A stretch of 64,000 nucleotides of DNA from NCBI GenBank assembly GCA_026702845.1, contig JADCLS010000014.1:1-64000 (forward strand). Reading direction: 5' to 3'. Positions within the stretch are counted from its first letter, which is position 1. Each line of letters begins with the position of its first letter. The position numbers and the translations under genes are program-made. Under the pieces are notes generated by a model. That model was not told the DNA's origin, did not search any database, and saw only the letters and a list, made by a program, of their open reading frames with translations. This DNA comes from Candidatus Heimdallarchaeota archaeon (GTDB lineage: Archaea; Asgardarchaeota; Heimdallarchaeia; Heimdallarchaeales; Kariarchaeaceae). Shown here in pieces: positions 8,954-17,828 of this stretch.

Positions 8954-10264
8954 TTATCGATTTTTTCTAATAAGAAATACTGGTATACCAAGAAAACAAA
9001 CCGAAAAATAGAATGGAGTTTGACTTTGATTACTTGATTCAAAGTAATCAACATTTTCAGATGCTGATGACTGGAGTCGTACTGCTCGTACATAATTATA
9101 TATTCGGATCACATCCCCTTGAGGTCCATAACCTTCTGGAAAATCTGATGGATCACCTACCTTGGGATCTGAACGTTGAGCACCTGCTCCATGCACATCC
9201 ATTAATACTGTATTACCATCAGGTGTTTTCATGAAACCTAGTGCCTCTCCAAATGCAATATATGCAGCGTACTCACCATTTTGCATGTTTTCATGGGTGG
9301 TACTTGACCAGAAGAAAGGATAATTAGTAGAACCACCTTCATCAGTTATGGTACTTATTTCAAAGATAGAATCTATTGCAGCTGAATTAGTTGTTTGAGG
9401 AGATCTACTATATTCCACAATACTTTGTAATTCCTTTATATTTGGTAGTCTCCAATCATCATAACCAGCAGCATTAAGGTTTTCAGCAAATTCTAAAGCT
9501 TCTTTCCAATTAAATCCTTCCTCTGAATCTGTTTTCATCCACATCAAACCAGTGGCTAGATCAGATATGGTTCCATCATTATTATCAATAAAGTTGTTTT
9601 CACCATATAATGAGTTACCCCTGACGTACTTGACAAAAAATGCCTTATCTGATTGTGACATGGGATCATATATGGGATATCCTTTAATTCTTCCATCTGC
9701 CAAATTTAATCCAAATACAGTTGCATCTCCAGCCATAGTCTTTCCCACATACTCTGTATCACTAACATACTGAGCATCAATTATCCGTTCTGTTGATAGG
9801 TCTCCATACTCAAAATCAAAATACTCAGTATTAATAAATGGAGTAAGTTGACCGGTATCCGTTCCTTGCCATCCTGAGGGATCAATACCACTGAAATCCA
9901 TGAGAGAATACAGTTCCTTGATACTTGGAAGTCTCCAGTCTGTATAGCCGCCTAGATCAAAATCAATTACATTATCTCTGGCTTGATCTAGCGTCATTTT
10001 TTCTCGTACACCCTGTTCCCACATTAAACCAGTATTCAGATCTGTGATTGTACCATCACCATTATCTTGGTAATTTTGCTGTAGGCCTTCATACTGGGCA
10101 TCTTGGCCATAAAATGGATCATCTGAGCTAGGGGTACTGATAATCGCTGAATTATCGTAGAATAGTAATTGATTTGAATCAACAATAGAGTAGCTTATCT
10201 CATCCGCAGAAACTGGAACAAGAAGTATTTGTAAGAATAATAATAATAGAAAGAATTTCTTCAT
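8954..10264 (-). CDS. Secreted protein with two DUF1566 (Lcl C-terminal-like) domains
   Basis: A 436-residue exported protein. The signal peptide is at residues 1-20. Two DUF1566 modules follow, at about 68-215 and 222-395, each with the hallmark run D-NGDGTITDL or DNNDGTISDL, then TGLMW and DWRLP(S/N)IKEL. The C-terminus (about 415-436) is a hydrophobic helix followed by RKNR, a CTERM-like anchor. DUF1566 occurs in bacterial and archaeal surface proteins, often linked to adhesion; the exact role here is unknown. The ATG has a nearby AGGAGA, so this start is not leaderless. It is divergent from the winged-helix regulator at 10371. Confidence 0.85.
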   Translation of the reverse strand: MKKFFLLLLFLQILLVPVSADEISYSIVDSNQLLFYDNSAIISTPSSDDPFYGQDAQYEGLQQNYQDNGDGTITDLNTGLMWEQGVREKMTLDQARDNVIDFDLGGYTDWRLPSIKELYSLMDFSGIDPSGWQGTDTGQLTPFINTEYFDFEYGDLSTERIIDAQYVSDTEYVGKTMAGDATVFGLNLADGRIKGYPIYDPMSQSDKAFFVKYVRGNSLYGENNFIDNNDGTISDLATGLMWMKTDSEEGFNWKEALEFAENLNAAGYDDWRLPNIKELQSIVEYSRSPQTTNSAAIDSIFEISTITDEGGSTNYPFFWSSTTHENMQNGEYAAYIAFGEALGFMKTPDGNTVLMDVHGAGAQRSDPKVGDPSDFPEGYGPQGDVIRIYNYVRAVRLQSSASENVDYFESSNQSQTPFYFSVCFLGIPVFLIRKNR

Positions 10265-10370
10265 TTGATTTCTCCTAAGTATATTATAGCTAGGAACTAT
10301 TAATAATGCTTTTGAACCTTTGGTCTACAAGAGTTTTTAAATTTGCAATTATTAGATTACATATGAGACT

Positions 10371-10655
10371 ATGCCTTCATATAGATCGTCCAATATGATC
10401 ATTTTGTCGATTCTTGAGGAAATCATAGGTTCAGAATATGAAGAACAACAAGGTATTCTTAAATCTCATATCATCAAAAATTGCCAGTTAAAGAGCACAA
10501 CTGCTGAGAAATACCTTGAAAAAATGGAACAAGCTGAATATATCATGAAAAAGACGGTACACTGGGGAGAACGAGAGACCTTTGTGTATCGAATCACAGT
10601 AAAAGGTTTGGAACGGTATACTTGGTTCTTCAAGATCAATACGGAGTTGGAATAA
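10371..10655 (+). CDS. Winged-helix DNA-binding protein, probable transcription regulator
   Basis: A 94-residue one-domain protein. The pattern (a first helix with SILEEII, then HIIKNCQLKSTTAEKYLEKM as helix-turn-helix, then a wing ending in FVYRITVKGLERY) matches small archaeal winged-helix proteins related to the PadR/MarR groups, where the KGL turn precedes the last helix. It is followed after a single base by a four-helix membrane protein (10657). Such regulator/membrane pairs often act as a sensing unit in archaea; that is inference. It is divergent from the DUF1566 surface gene and could control it. Confidence 0.72.
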   Translation: MPSYRSSNMIILSILEEIIGSEYEEQQGILKSHIIKNCQLKSTTAEKYLEKMEQAEYIMKKTVHWGERETFVYRITVKGLERYTWFFKINTELE

Positions 10656-10656
10656 T

Positions 10657-11229
10657 ATGAGTGTGATTACGCAGCAAGAGGATAGAATAAACACATATCT
10701 CAAGATGGAGAAGCCATTCTTCATGCTCAATTTGGTATATCCTTTCCTTTTTGTGTTCGTTCAATTATTTGAATTCTTTATTATTCTATTGAATAGACCA
10801 ATCATTCCACCAGAAATACGAGGTTTGATTGTCATAATCTTCATGATTATCCTGTGTATTACCAACTTATCACTTTATTATACTTTATATAAATCCTTGA
10901 GATCTGATAATAAACTAACTTTGAAGATGTATTCAATAGTACAATATCGAACTCGTGTACGATATTTGTTATTTCTCTCACTTCTAGCAACTCTTGTATA
11001 TTACGTAAGCTATTTCCATGGGTTTATACTTAATAGGATACAACCCCCACCAGAAAATCCCTCGATTTTGCCATCCTTTGCACCTCTTGTGGAGATCTTG
11101 ATATTTGTAACGTTTGGGTTGCAACTCATGTATCTGGTTTATAATCTCTATCATGTTGATAAATGGAGGAAGATGGATCAGAAGCTTAAACAATTGGAAG
11201 AGAACATTTTTCAAGATATACAGATGTAA
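10657..11229 (+). CDS. Four-helix membrane protein, partner of the winged-helix regulator
   Basis: A 190-residue protein with predicted helices at about 23-45, 53-76, 104-126 and 146-168 and a charged C-terminal amphipathic tail. No known family is recognised. It starts one base after the stop of the 94-residue winged-helix protein, so the two are surely co-transcribed and probably translationally coupled. It could sequester or modulate the regulator at the membrane; nothing in the sequence proves this. Confidence 0.75.
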   Translation: MSVITQQEDRINTYLKMEKPFFMLNLVYPFLFVFVQLFEFFIILLNRPIIPPEIRGLIVIIFMIILCITNLSLYYTLYKSLRSDNKLTLKMYSIVQYRTRVRYLLFLSLLATLVYYVSYFHGFILNRIQPPPENPSILPSFAPLVEILIFVTFGLQLMYLVYNLYHVDKWRKMDQKLKQLEENIFQDIQM

Positions 11230-11327
11230 GAATATTCAATTTTTATGCCTAAGTTCGTATCTTATGTATTCAAAAGGATACCAAATAGAGAATTATTTTT
11301 TATAGGTAATTTGAAGCTCATTGATCA

Positions 11328-12836
11328 ATGAATAATCGCTACCTACTATTATTCCTCTTGTTTTTATGAGGTAGTTTACACATTCCCATAAAAATATCTG
11401 CTCAATATGAATACAAGACAGAATTGATTGATTTAGATGTATACTATACTAGAGAATTGACCCAAGAATATGGTCGAAGATTTGAATTTAATCTCACTAA
11501 CTTGGATATTGATATAGAGACCCCTCTTCTTTTCAGAATGAATGCAAGTATTGGTTCACATATTACTATGATTATCTATTCTGAGAGTGAATTATTTGGA
11601 GAGGAATCGAGTGATGGGGATACGGTTTATCTAACCTACTCCAATAAGCCATTCTATTCTATTATATTTGATGCGATGTATCCAGGTACTTTCACTTTTC
11701 TAATTACTGTATATGAACCAATTGCAGGTGATAAAATCAGTAATCCCATTCCAGTATATCAAGGCCAAACCTTTGTTACAAATACCTTTTACTCAAAGTA
11801 TGTGTATATGATGTTGGAAACTAATTCCAGCTTGATGTACTCTATAAGGATAACAGGAATAAATGATTCTACCTTCAATATTGTAGTTTATGATCTGCGA
11901 TATACCTATAAAGAGCGAGTAGTTACTGATAGCTCTTCAAATGCGCACATTGAGGTAGAAATATCAGGGAGAATATCACCAGCTATAATAGAATTGCAGG
12001 TTGATCAATTCAATTATGAATTAATAGGAAATTACAGTATAGAAATAATCTCATCTACTCTCAGGCCGGGAATGACCGAGGATTTCCCTTACAAACTTCA
12101 AATGGGTAAATCCACTGATCTAGTCATAAATGATGATGGACACACCTATGCAATCATTGACATTCCAGAAGATACTTGGTACAGATTTGATTTTAATAGA
12201 AATAGCTCAACTATAATTTATTTTACTCTTATTATGATAGGTGCTTTTGAAGGTAACTTCTATTTGGATACCAATGGAACCTATTTCCATAAGGGAATTG
12301 GTTATAAATTAAGATTTTATTTTAAAACCTATGATGTCCAGAGTAATCTGAATATTACAGTAACTGAGGATCAACCTCCAGCAGGTTGGTATAGTGAGAT
12401 CCCTAAGAAATTATCAATTGGAGAAAATGAAGAGGTAATAGGTGATCATTCACCAAGAAATTATTATTATCATGAAAGCTATTACTACTTTGTTGCTAGC
12501 TCTCAAAATCAATATAAAATATCAATCACTGGATCCATTAATCCACATCCAGAAGTCTGGTTTGATGATTCTTCGTATTCTTCACTGGAAACTTTTGAAA
12601 ATGGAACTTTTCTTGTGATCCCTCGTAACTCTATAATATTTCTGAAGGTGATCTCTTATAATTCCCAAACATTTTCTATTTCAATATCTATCTTGAATAC
12701 ATCCTATAGTATAATTTCATCTACTTCAAATGCAAGCATATCATATTTTAATCCCCTATCACTTATTTCGTCTTTACTAATTCTTCATATATTAAGAAAT
12801 TTAACCGTGAAGCGTAAGGAATTTTTATTTCGCTAG
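11328..12836 (+). pseudogene. Secreted anchored protein with an in-frame TGA in the signal peptide
   Basis: A long open frame (470 residues from a TTG at 11424) begins without a signal peptide. In the same frame an ATG at 11328 encodes MNNRYLLLFLLFL, then TGA at 11367-11369, then GSLHIPIKISAQ, which together form a perfect signal peptide with an SAQ cleavage site if the TGA is read as an amino acid (TGG Trp is one base away). Downstream are beta-rich extracellular modules rich in Asn-Ser/Thr sites and a C-terminal hydrophobic segment plus KRK tail. It is therefore either a fresh nonsense mutation, a sequencing error or readthrough. Selenocysteine inside a signal peptide is unlikely. Function unknown. 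Confidence 0.75.
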
Positions 12837-12875
12837 TTCATTAATTCCCCAATAAATTTTAGATCACCAAGTAAA

Positions 12876-13943
12876 ATGACAATTGAAGGTTTTAATTTCA
12901 TGTCCATAATTTCCCGCGAAACATTGAATAATCCATCTGAAGTGATATTTGATATTGATGGGCCTAAATGGTATTATTGGATATTATTACTTTTCATCTC
13001 CCTACTCTTTTCGATTTTTCCTTTCCTTTTCGATCTATGGGATTATCAGCTATTTATAATTCCAGGAGCTATGATCCTAGGTACTTTAATCATCGCTACA
13101 ATTTGGCATAGGATTGGAAAAAGATTGGTATTCAGTGTGGCTGAGTATCAATTTCAGAGGCATGCAATAGCCCATGATCGGATTAAAATCAAACAGCAAT
13201 CATCATCACCAATCTTGAGATTTATTTTCGGTTGGTTACTCAATCTCCTAGGTTTCAAAATACTCATGGAGAACCAGTATTTCATGGAGATCAGACCTAA
13301 AGATATGAAAATTGGCATTTTCTCTATCAAGGATCTTCGAATCACTGATATCTTATTTTCCTCCTCCAGCTTTGTATTTTTATTCCTTGTAGTATTACGG
13401 ATACTCGCAGATTGGTTACATCTATCTTTAGATTTTCTATTCAGTCTATCCTCATTATTTATCGCTATACTAATAAGCCCTTTACTTGTTTGCTGGTTAA
13501 TTCCAGTCATATGGCTGATAGAGGATGCACAGATTCGTTCTATTACTCCTGAACAGGGAGTTACATCACGACAGTTGCCAGATAACCTTAGATCAGGTAT
13601 ATTTAACAAATTTCTAAATTTCGGAGGATTGATTTCTGGTTTTACAATTTTACTTGATGTGATATCAAATGAAGTCTCATCTTCTGAATATGTGATTACT
13701 GTACTAGTTTTTATTTCCTTAATCTTAGGCATCTTGGCCAGTGGATTACTAGTTTCTAGCTGGTATCTAAAATTCTTTCATGCCAATGATGTTAATAATC
13801 TTCGCAAAGAATTGGCCAAATATATCCCCTTGGGGATGACAGTAGTCAAAAAACAGACTAATTTCAGTAGACACTGTAGATACTGTGGTGGTTCAAGGGA
13901 ATCTGCAGATCAATTCTGTCAGCAGTGTGGAGCAAAATATTGA
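12876..13943 (+). CDS. Membrane protein with C-terminal zinc ribbon
   Basis: A 355-residue protein with two helices near residues 30-75, further helices around 165-185, 190-215, 245-262 and 268-292, and a C-terminal zinc ribbon C334-x2-C337-x10-C348-x2-C351. The segment IPVIWLIEDAQI followed by LPDNLRSGIFNKF and GGLISG is shared with the next gene (IIPVVWSIEDFAL, SDNVRGGLLNRI, SGLISS), so the C-terminal halves are paralogous. No described family is recognised. It is 9 bases upstream of that gene, hence an operon. An inner ATG at 12900 is a possible alternative start. Confidence 0.75.
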   Translation: MTIEGFNFMSIISRETLNNPSEVIFDIDGPKWYYWILLLFISLLFSIFPFLFDLWDYQLFIIPGAMILGTLIIATIWHRIGKRLVFSVAEYQFQRHAIAHDRIKIKQQSSSPILRFIFGWLLNLLGFKILMENQYFMEIRPKDMKIGIFSIKDLRITDILFSSSSFVFLFLVVLRILADWLHLSLDFLFSLSSLFIAILISPLLVCWLIPVIWLIEDAQIRSITPEQGVTSRQLPDNLRSGIFNKFLNFGGLISGFTILLDVISNEVSSSEYVITVLVFISLILGILASGLLVSSWYLKFFHANDVNNLRKELAKYIPLGMTVVKKQTNFSRHCRYCGGSRESADQFCQQCGAKY

Positions 13944-13952
13944 GGTGATACA

Positions 13953-15425
13953 ATGGCAAAACTATATGGCCTACGATACATCTTTGGAGAATTGATATTA
14001 TTAGTTGCAATATTTTTCTCACTCATGCCTCTTATTCCAATATTTGATATGTTTTATCAACCTGAGATCAACCCTCTTACTATTGATAGACTGAGAACGG
14101 CTGCTAGAAATTTTGGAATTGCATTGTTATTATTCTTTTTCTCTCGACTGGTGAGATATAATGAGCTTCCGATAAAGGGGAATTCTAATCCCAATTTCCA
14201 AGCAGAGATGCTGAAATGCTTTGGAAAAGGAGTGAAACGAGTTATGGCCAATGTCATTTTGTCATTATTAACAATATTCGTAGCATTTGATTTGTTATCA
14301 ATTATGTTAATTTGGCATCCTGATGATCTTGAGACAATCTTTGTTGGAATTCTACCTATGTTTATTCCTGCACTGATTATCAGTATCCGAATGATTGGAT
14401 TTCTTACAGAAGCCAAAATGCATTATGGTGAGAAGAGTTCATTTAATACTCTAGTTCCTGCATCAATTGTCAATAGCACAGATGTTTACCCTAGGAATTT
14501 GGAATTCATCAGACCCAAACTCACCTCATGGTTACTGTATCTAGCTCTGATTGCAGGACCTAGTGGTATAATGATCGCTGCAATGGGAAGTTCGAGTTAT
14601 TTTTTTATGATACTTATGATTTCTTTGATTGGTGCTCTGATCTCATGGAAAATTCTATCTCCATTCATTTTTTCACTTCTTATCCTCAATCCCCTGCGTA
14701 GAATAAAATCAGGTAAGAAATTAAGGTTTCTAAATAGAAGAGGGTTAGGATTTCTGGGTATTGACTTATCAGACGATAATCAAATCTATGTGGAATCTGA
14801 AGTAAAAACCATAGATCTGAATAATGTCAGGAAAACAATTTCACGGATGTTTGAACTCATCACCAGTGGTCTTGCAATAGTGTTCATATCACTCTCAATT
14901 TACGGATACGAGAATTACATGGATAGATTTAACGACCCATACCTTCTACTCACTGAATTATTGATTCTCTTAATGATGGGGCCAATTATCCTCGGATTCA
15001 TCATACCTGTAGTTTGGAGTATTGAAGATTTTGCATTAAAATCAGTAGATGAAGATAATAATATATCCCTGATGAGTGATAACGTACGGGGAGGACTCCT
15101 TAATCGCATCTTTGGTATTTCTGGTCTAATCTCAAGTTTATCGTTCCTGTATCAATACCATCTCTACTATCCAGAACTCACTGATAGAGAGATAGTCAAT
15201 CAATCCATGCTCATGGTTGATTCGGCTGTATTACTCATCTATCTAGCAGGTTTATTTGCAGGACCTTCACTTGCCTTTGGATTACTATATCTCATAATTA
15301 TCCATCCTAAGATGGTAAGAAATTTACGATCAAAAATAATTCCATATATCCCTGTGGCTGCAACTTTTACTCGTATTGCTACTGAAATGGAGACCAATAC
15401 TTTCGATAATTACATTAAACAATGA
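13953..15425 (+). CDS. Multi-pass membrane protein, paralogue of the zinc-ribbon protein upstream
   Basis: A 490-residue protein with eight or more predicted helices (for example about 10-32, 47-62, 90-110, 125-145, 190-235, 290-312, 325-350, 385-402 and 415-445). The last third carries the same VVWSIED, then DNVRGGLLN, then GLISS series as the preceding gene, but the zinc ribbon is absent. The start ATG is preceded by GAGGTGAT about 6 bases upstream, a good ribosome site. Co-transcription with 12876-13943 is likely, and the two may form one membrane complex. Function unknown. Confidence 0.75.
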   Translation: MAKLYGLRYIFGELILLVAIFFSLMPLIPIFDMFYQPEINPLTIDRLRTAARNFGIALLLFFFSRLVRYNELPIKGNSNPNFQAEMLKCFGKGVKRVMANVILSLLTIFVAFDLLSIMLIWHPDDLETIFVGILPMFIPALIISIRMIGFLTEAKMHYGEKSSFNTLVPASIVNSTDVYPRNLEFIRPKLTSWLLYLALIAGPSGIMIAAMGSSSYFFMILMISLIGALISWKILSPFIFSLLILNPLRRIKSGKKLRFLNRRGLGFLGIDLSDDNQIYVESEVKTIDLNNVRKTISRMFELITSGLAIVFISLSIYGYENYMDRFNDPYLLLTELLILLMMGPIILGFIIPVVWSIEDFALKSVDEDNNISLMSDNVRGGLLNRIFGISGLISSLSFLYQYHLYYPELTDREIVNQSMLMVDSAVLLIYLAGLFAGPSLAFGLLYLIIIHPKMVRNLRSKIIPYIPVAATFTRIATEMETNTFDNYIKQ

Positions 15426-15486
15426 ATTAACAACTATTAACAATTTTGTGGATGCATTAATTAAATAGTATGTACCCTAGGTATGT

Positions 15487-16074
15487 ATGGCAGATATCGA
15501 TAACCTTGGTTTACTCAATTCCATTCGATTGGTTAAAGATAGACTACCATTTATGACTAAATTCATCTCGGATAAGCATCTCTACCTATTAGGTCCTAGA
15601 ATTACTGAAGTTCACCTACCAGCATACTTTCATCGTAAAATATGTGAGGAATTTTACCAGAGTATTATAGAAAAGATGGAACGTTTGTATTTTTTATTTG
15701 GAGATATTGATGCTGACCTACTTACCATAACTCATATGGCTACACATGATAAAATCGAATCTAGATATGAGATACCTAGGGATGAACAACAAATTGAATA
15801 TAATCCAATTTTGCATATTATACAAAAGGAATTTATTGATATTCCAAAATTCATAGTTATTGGTCATACTCACGCCCTAACAGATAGAAATCGTCCCTTT
15901 CTGATACATCATCCTCTCCTTGAAAAAGATATTCAACCAAGTTATTATCCTACATTTGGCTATATGGTCACTGAACAAATCAATGGTGTATTACGCAATG
16001 ATTTCTACACCTATGAGACGATGTATAATGATTTTGGCAATCATCCCCGTGAGATCCCGTTAATGATTACATGA
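15487..16074 (+). CDS. C-terminal part of a calcineurin-like metallophosphoesterase, probably truncated
   Basis: In this 195-residue protein the clearest signal is FIVIGHTHAL at about residues 129-138, the last metal-binding motif (GHTH) of calcineurin-like phosphoesterases of the UDP-diacylglucosamine hydrolase/YfcE type. The N-terminal DxH, GDxxD and GNH motifs that complete the di-metal site are absent and there is no room for them in the 61 bases upstream. It is either a decayed N-terminally deleted gene or a highly diverged relative. The start is the ATG at 15487; another ATG 4 bases earlier is out of frame. Confidence 0.55.
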   Translation: MADIDNLGLLNSIRLVKDRLPFMTKFISDKHLYLLGPRITEVHLPAYFHRKICEEFYQSIIEKMERLYFLFGDIDADLLTITHMATHDKIESRYEIPRDEQQIEYNPILHIIQKEFIDIPKFIVIGHTHALTDRNRPFLIHHPLLEKDIQPSYYPTFGYMVTEQINGVLRNDFYTYETMYNDFGNHPREIPLMIT

Positions 16075-16118
16075 GTAGACAACTTATACACTGAGCCATT
16101 GAATACTGAAATCTAGAA

Positions 16119-16126
16119 TTATTTAT
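16119..16126 (+). promoter_or_regulatory. TATA-like box of the 16151 gene
   Basis: TTATTTAT is centred about 28 bases upstream of the ATG at 16151, consistent with a leaderless transcript. No ribosome site is seen. Confidence 0.4.
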
Positions 16127-16150
16127 TAGTTTGATTTTTCCGTTTCCAGT

Positions 16151-16516
16151 ATGGATACTTTGAGTTTTTTCTTGTTGGGTAACAAATCTCGACATGCCTG
16201 GAGGTTGAGTACGATATTTTTACTATTTCTTGTAGTAATTTACTATTATACATTTCTCCAAACAGCCAATCCAGTTATTGCTATTGCTGTAGTATTAGGC
16301 ATTGTTGTCATGACCTTCGGGTATATTTACTATAGACAACAACAAGATAAGCTAGTGTATGATCAGGATATTCAACGGAAGCAAATGCAGAAACAAGAGA
16401 TGCTCAAAGGATTAAAGAAGAATAGTCACAACTGCATGAGCTGTAATACGCCTCTTGAGGGTCGATTTTGTGAAACTTGTGGTTTTGATAATGAACGAGC
16501 GATCCTTAATGATTAA
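16151..16516 (+). CDS. Small membrane protein with C-terminal zinc ribbon
   Basis: A 121-residue protein with two hydrophobic helices (about residues 20-38 and 41-60), a basic, glutamine-rich linker with coiled-coil tendency (about 64-90) and a zinc ribbon C95-x2-C98-x8-C107-x2-C110. It is one of three membrane proteins in this window that end in such a ribbon (the others are at 12876 and 47362). Ribbons of this kind are common in archaeal envelope proteins of unknown role. It is a short independent unit with its own TATA-like box. Confidence 0.75.
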   Translation: MDTLSFFLLGNKSRHAWRLSTIFLLFLVVIYYYTFLQTANPVIAIAVVLGIVVMTFGYIYYRQQQDKLVYDQDIQRKQMQKQEMLKGLKKNSHNCMSCNTPLEGRFCETCGFDNERAILND

Positions 16517-16566
16517 TCCTTTTTGCCTTAGAATTATTAAAAATCCCTTCTAGTAATCATCAATTA

Positions 16567-17247
16567 TTGAATATCGGTATTTATCAATTATTGGAAATTA
16601 ATGATAGATGGGTTGATTTAATTACATCTTTTGCTTTTGAAATTTTCCAAGAGGAAGGAAGAAATAGTTGGTTGACTTATGTACCATTTGGACTTATTGC
16701 AGTATCAAATGAAGAGACCAAATTTCCAATACCAAGGGAATTATTTCAATATCTATACCCACTTGAGCCGATAGAGGGCAATCTATATATTATCGGTTTC
16801 AAAGTAGGCTCATTCAGGAGTACAGGACACTACCATTCATCCAAGGGTGGAGTTCTTCCTCCATATCGACGTCTTGGCATTGCCAAGAAATTGCAGGATT
16901 ATACTGATACATTGCTTGCAGATATGGATGTACGCAACTACACTTTTAATACCTATCCTAATGTGTATCTGGGTATGTTTGTATTTGGGTTGATGAATGG
17001 ATATACATTAGTCAATCACCTTCCAAGTGATGATGGATTCAAAGTCACCTTTCAGAAAAACTTTGATGGATCTACTCCTAGGATAATAGCCAAGGAACGA
17101 TTACCTGAGATGAATTACTTTGAAGTAGCCCTTACTGATAAAGATACAATCATTACAACGATAAAAAAGCATGAAATGATAGGCTGGAAGATTAAGGATG
17201 ATGGTCATTATTTATTATTCAACGATCAACCTAGAGTCAAATTATAA
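16567..17247 (+). CDS. GNAT-family N-acetyltransferase-like protein
   Basis: A 226-residue protein. The run GGVLPPYRRLGIAKKLQDY (about 97-115) fits GNAT motif A, the acetyl-CoA pyrophosphate loop (R/Q-x-x-G-x-G/A), and NVYLGMFVFGLMNGY (about 134-148) fits the following motif B helix and the typical 'neighbour is a GF/GY' turn. The N-terminal half is less typical. The start is a TTG; no in-frame ATG exists for well over 100 codons and the upstream frame closes at 16510. The 3' end overlaps the convergent DinB-like gene by 11 bases. The substrate is unknown. Confidence 0.62.
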   Translation: MNIGIYQLLEINDRWVDLITSFAFEIFQEEGRNSWLTYVPFGLIAVSNEETKFPIPRELFQYLYPLEPIEGNLYIIGFKVGSFRSTGHYHSSKGGVLPPYRRLGIAKKLQDYTDTLLADMDVRNYTFNTYPNVYLGMFVFGLMNGYTLVNHLPSDDGFKVTFQKNFDGSTPRIIAKERLPEMNYFEVALTDKDTIITTIKKHEMIGWKIKDDGHYLLFNDQPRVKL

Positions 17248-17725
17248 AATGAAATGCAGGTGGATTGATTTCCAAATTTCGAAGGTAAATCAGGAGCTGA
17301 CCGATGTGATGAGAATTGTGTTGCAGGTATTCAACCAGTAGATTCAATCCAAAGACATTCCCTGGAGTATCTTTAAATAAAATCTCCTCTGATAGCAGAG
17401 AGGTAATATATTTTGTCTTATCTCCAACTTGTTGATATAATGCCTTTATTTTGGTAATGGTATTATATTCATCAAACGTATAGGTAAGAAATTCCCAATT
17501 ATCATGATATAACCCCACTAGATAATATTCTTGTGATCGTATCATATGCATCAATATCTCCCCAAGAGGCCTTGAACCCGCACTGTAGTAGATCAGTTGA
17601 TGATCTTCCAAGATATTAAGCAATTCTGAAAGATATTCTATACTGACAAGAAGTTGAGATTTCAAATGATTTAGAGGACCAATCATATTTTGGATAATTC
17701 CAATATTGTTTTGTATGTTTGCCAC
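17237..17725 (-). CDS. DinB/YfiT-family four-helix protein
   Basis: A 162-residue, all-helical protein. RPLGEILMHMIRSQEYY (about 52-68) and LQHNSHHIGQLLIYLR (about 133-148) match the DinB/YfiT superfamily, in which His in helix 2 and the HxxxH pair in helix 4 bind a metal. Members include putative metal-dependent thiol transferases and hydrolases; the substrate here is unknown. The start is a GTG. It is convergent with, and overlaps, the GNAT gene by 11 bases. Confidence 0.75.
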   Translation of the reverse strand: MANIQNNIGIIQNMIGPLNHLKSQLLVSIEYLSELLNILEDHQLIYYSAGSRPLGEILMHMIRSQEYYLVGLYHDNWEFLTYTFDEYNTITKIKALYQQVGDKTKYITSLLSEEILFKDTPGNVFGLNLLVEYLQHNSHHIGQLLIYLRNLEINPPAFHFII

Positions 17726-17828
17726 AGGATATCAAGTTTTGTTCTGTTTTCATTCACATTTAAATATTTTAGAAAAAACATTCCTAACCAAAAATTCTGA
17801 TTATATCAGTTTTTGACATCATTGTCTA

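Noticed and set aside
11367..11369. Selenocysteine codon at the TGA
   Set aside because: It lies in the hydrophobic core of a signal peptide, where Sec has no known role; a nonsense change from TGG is simpler.
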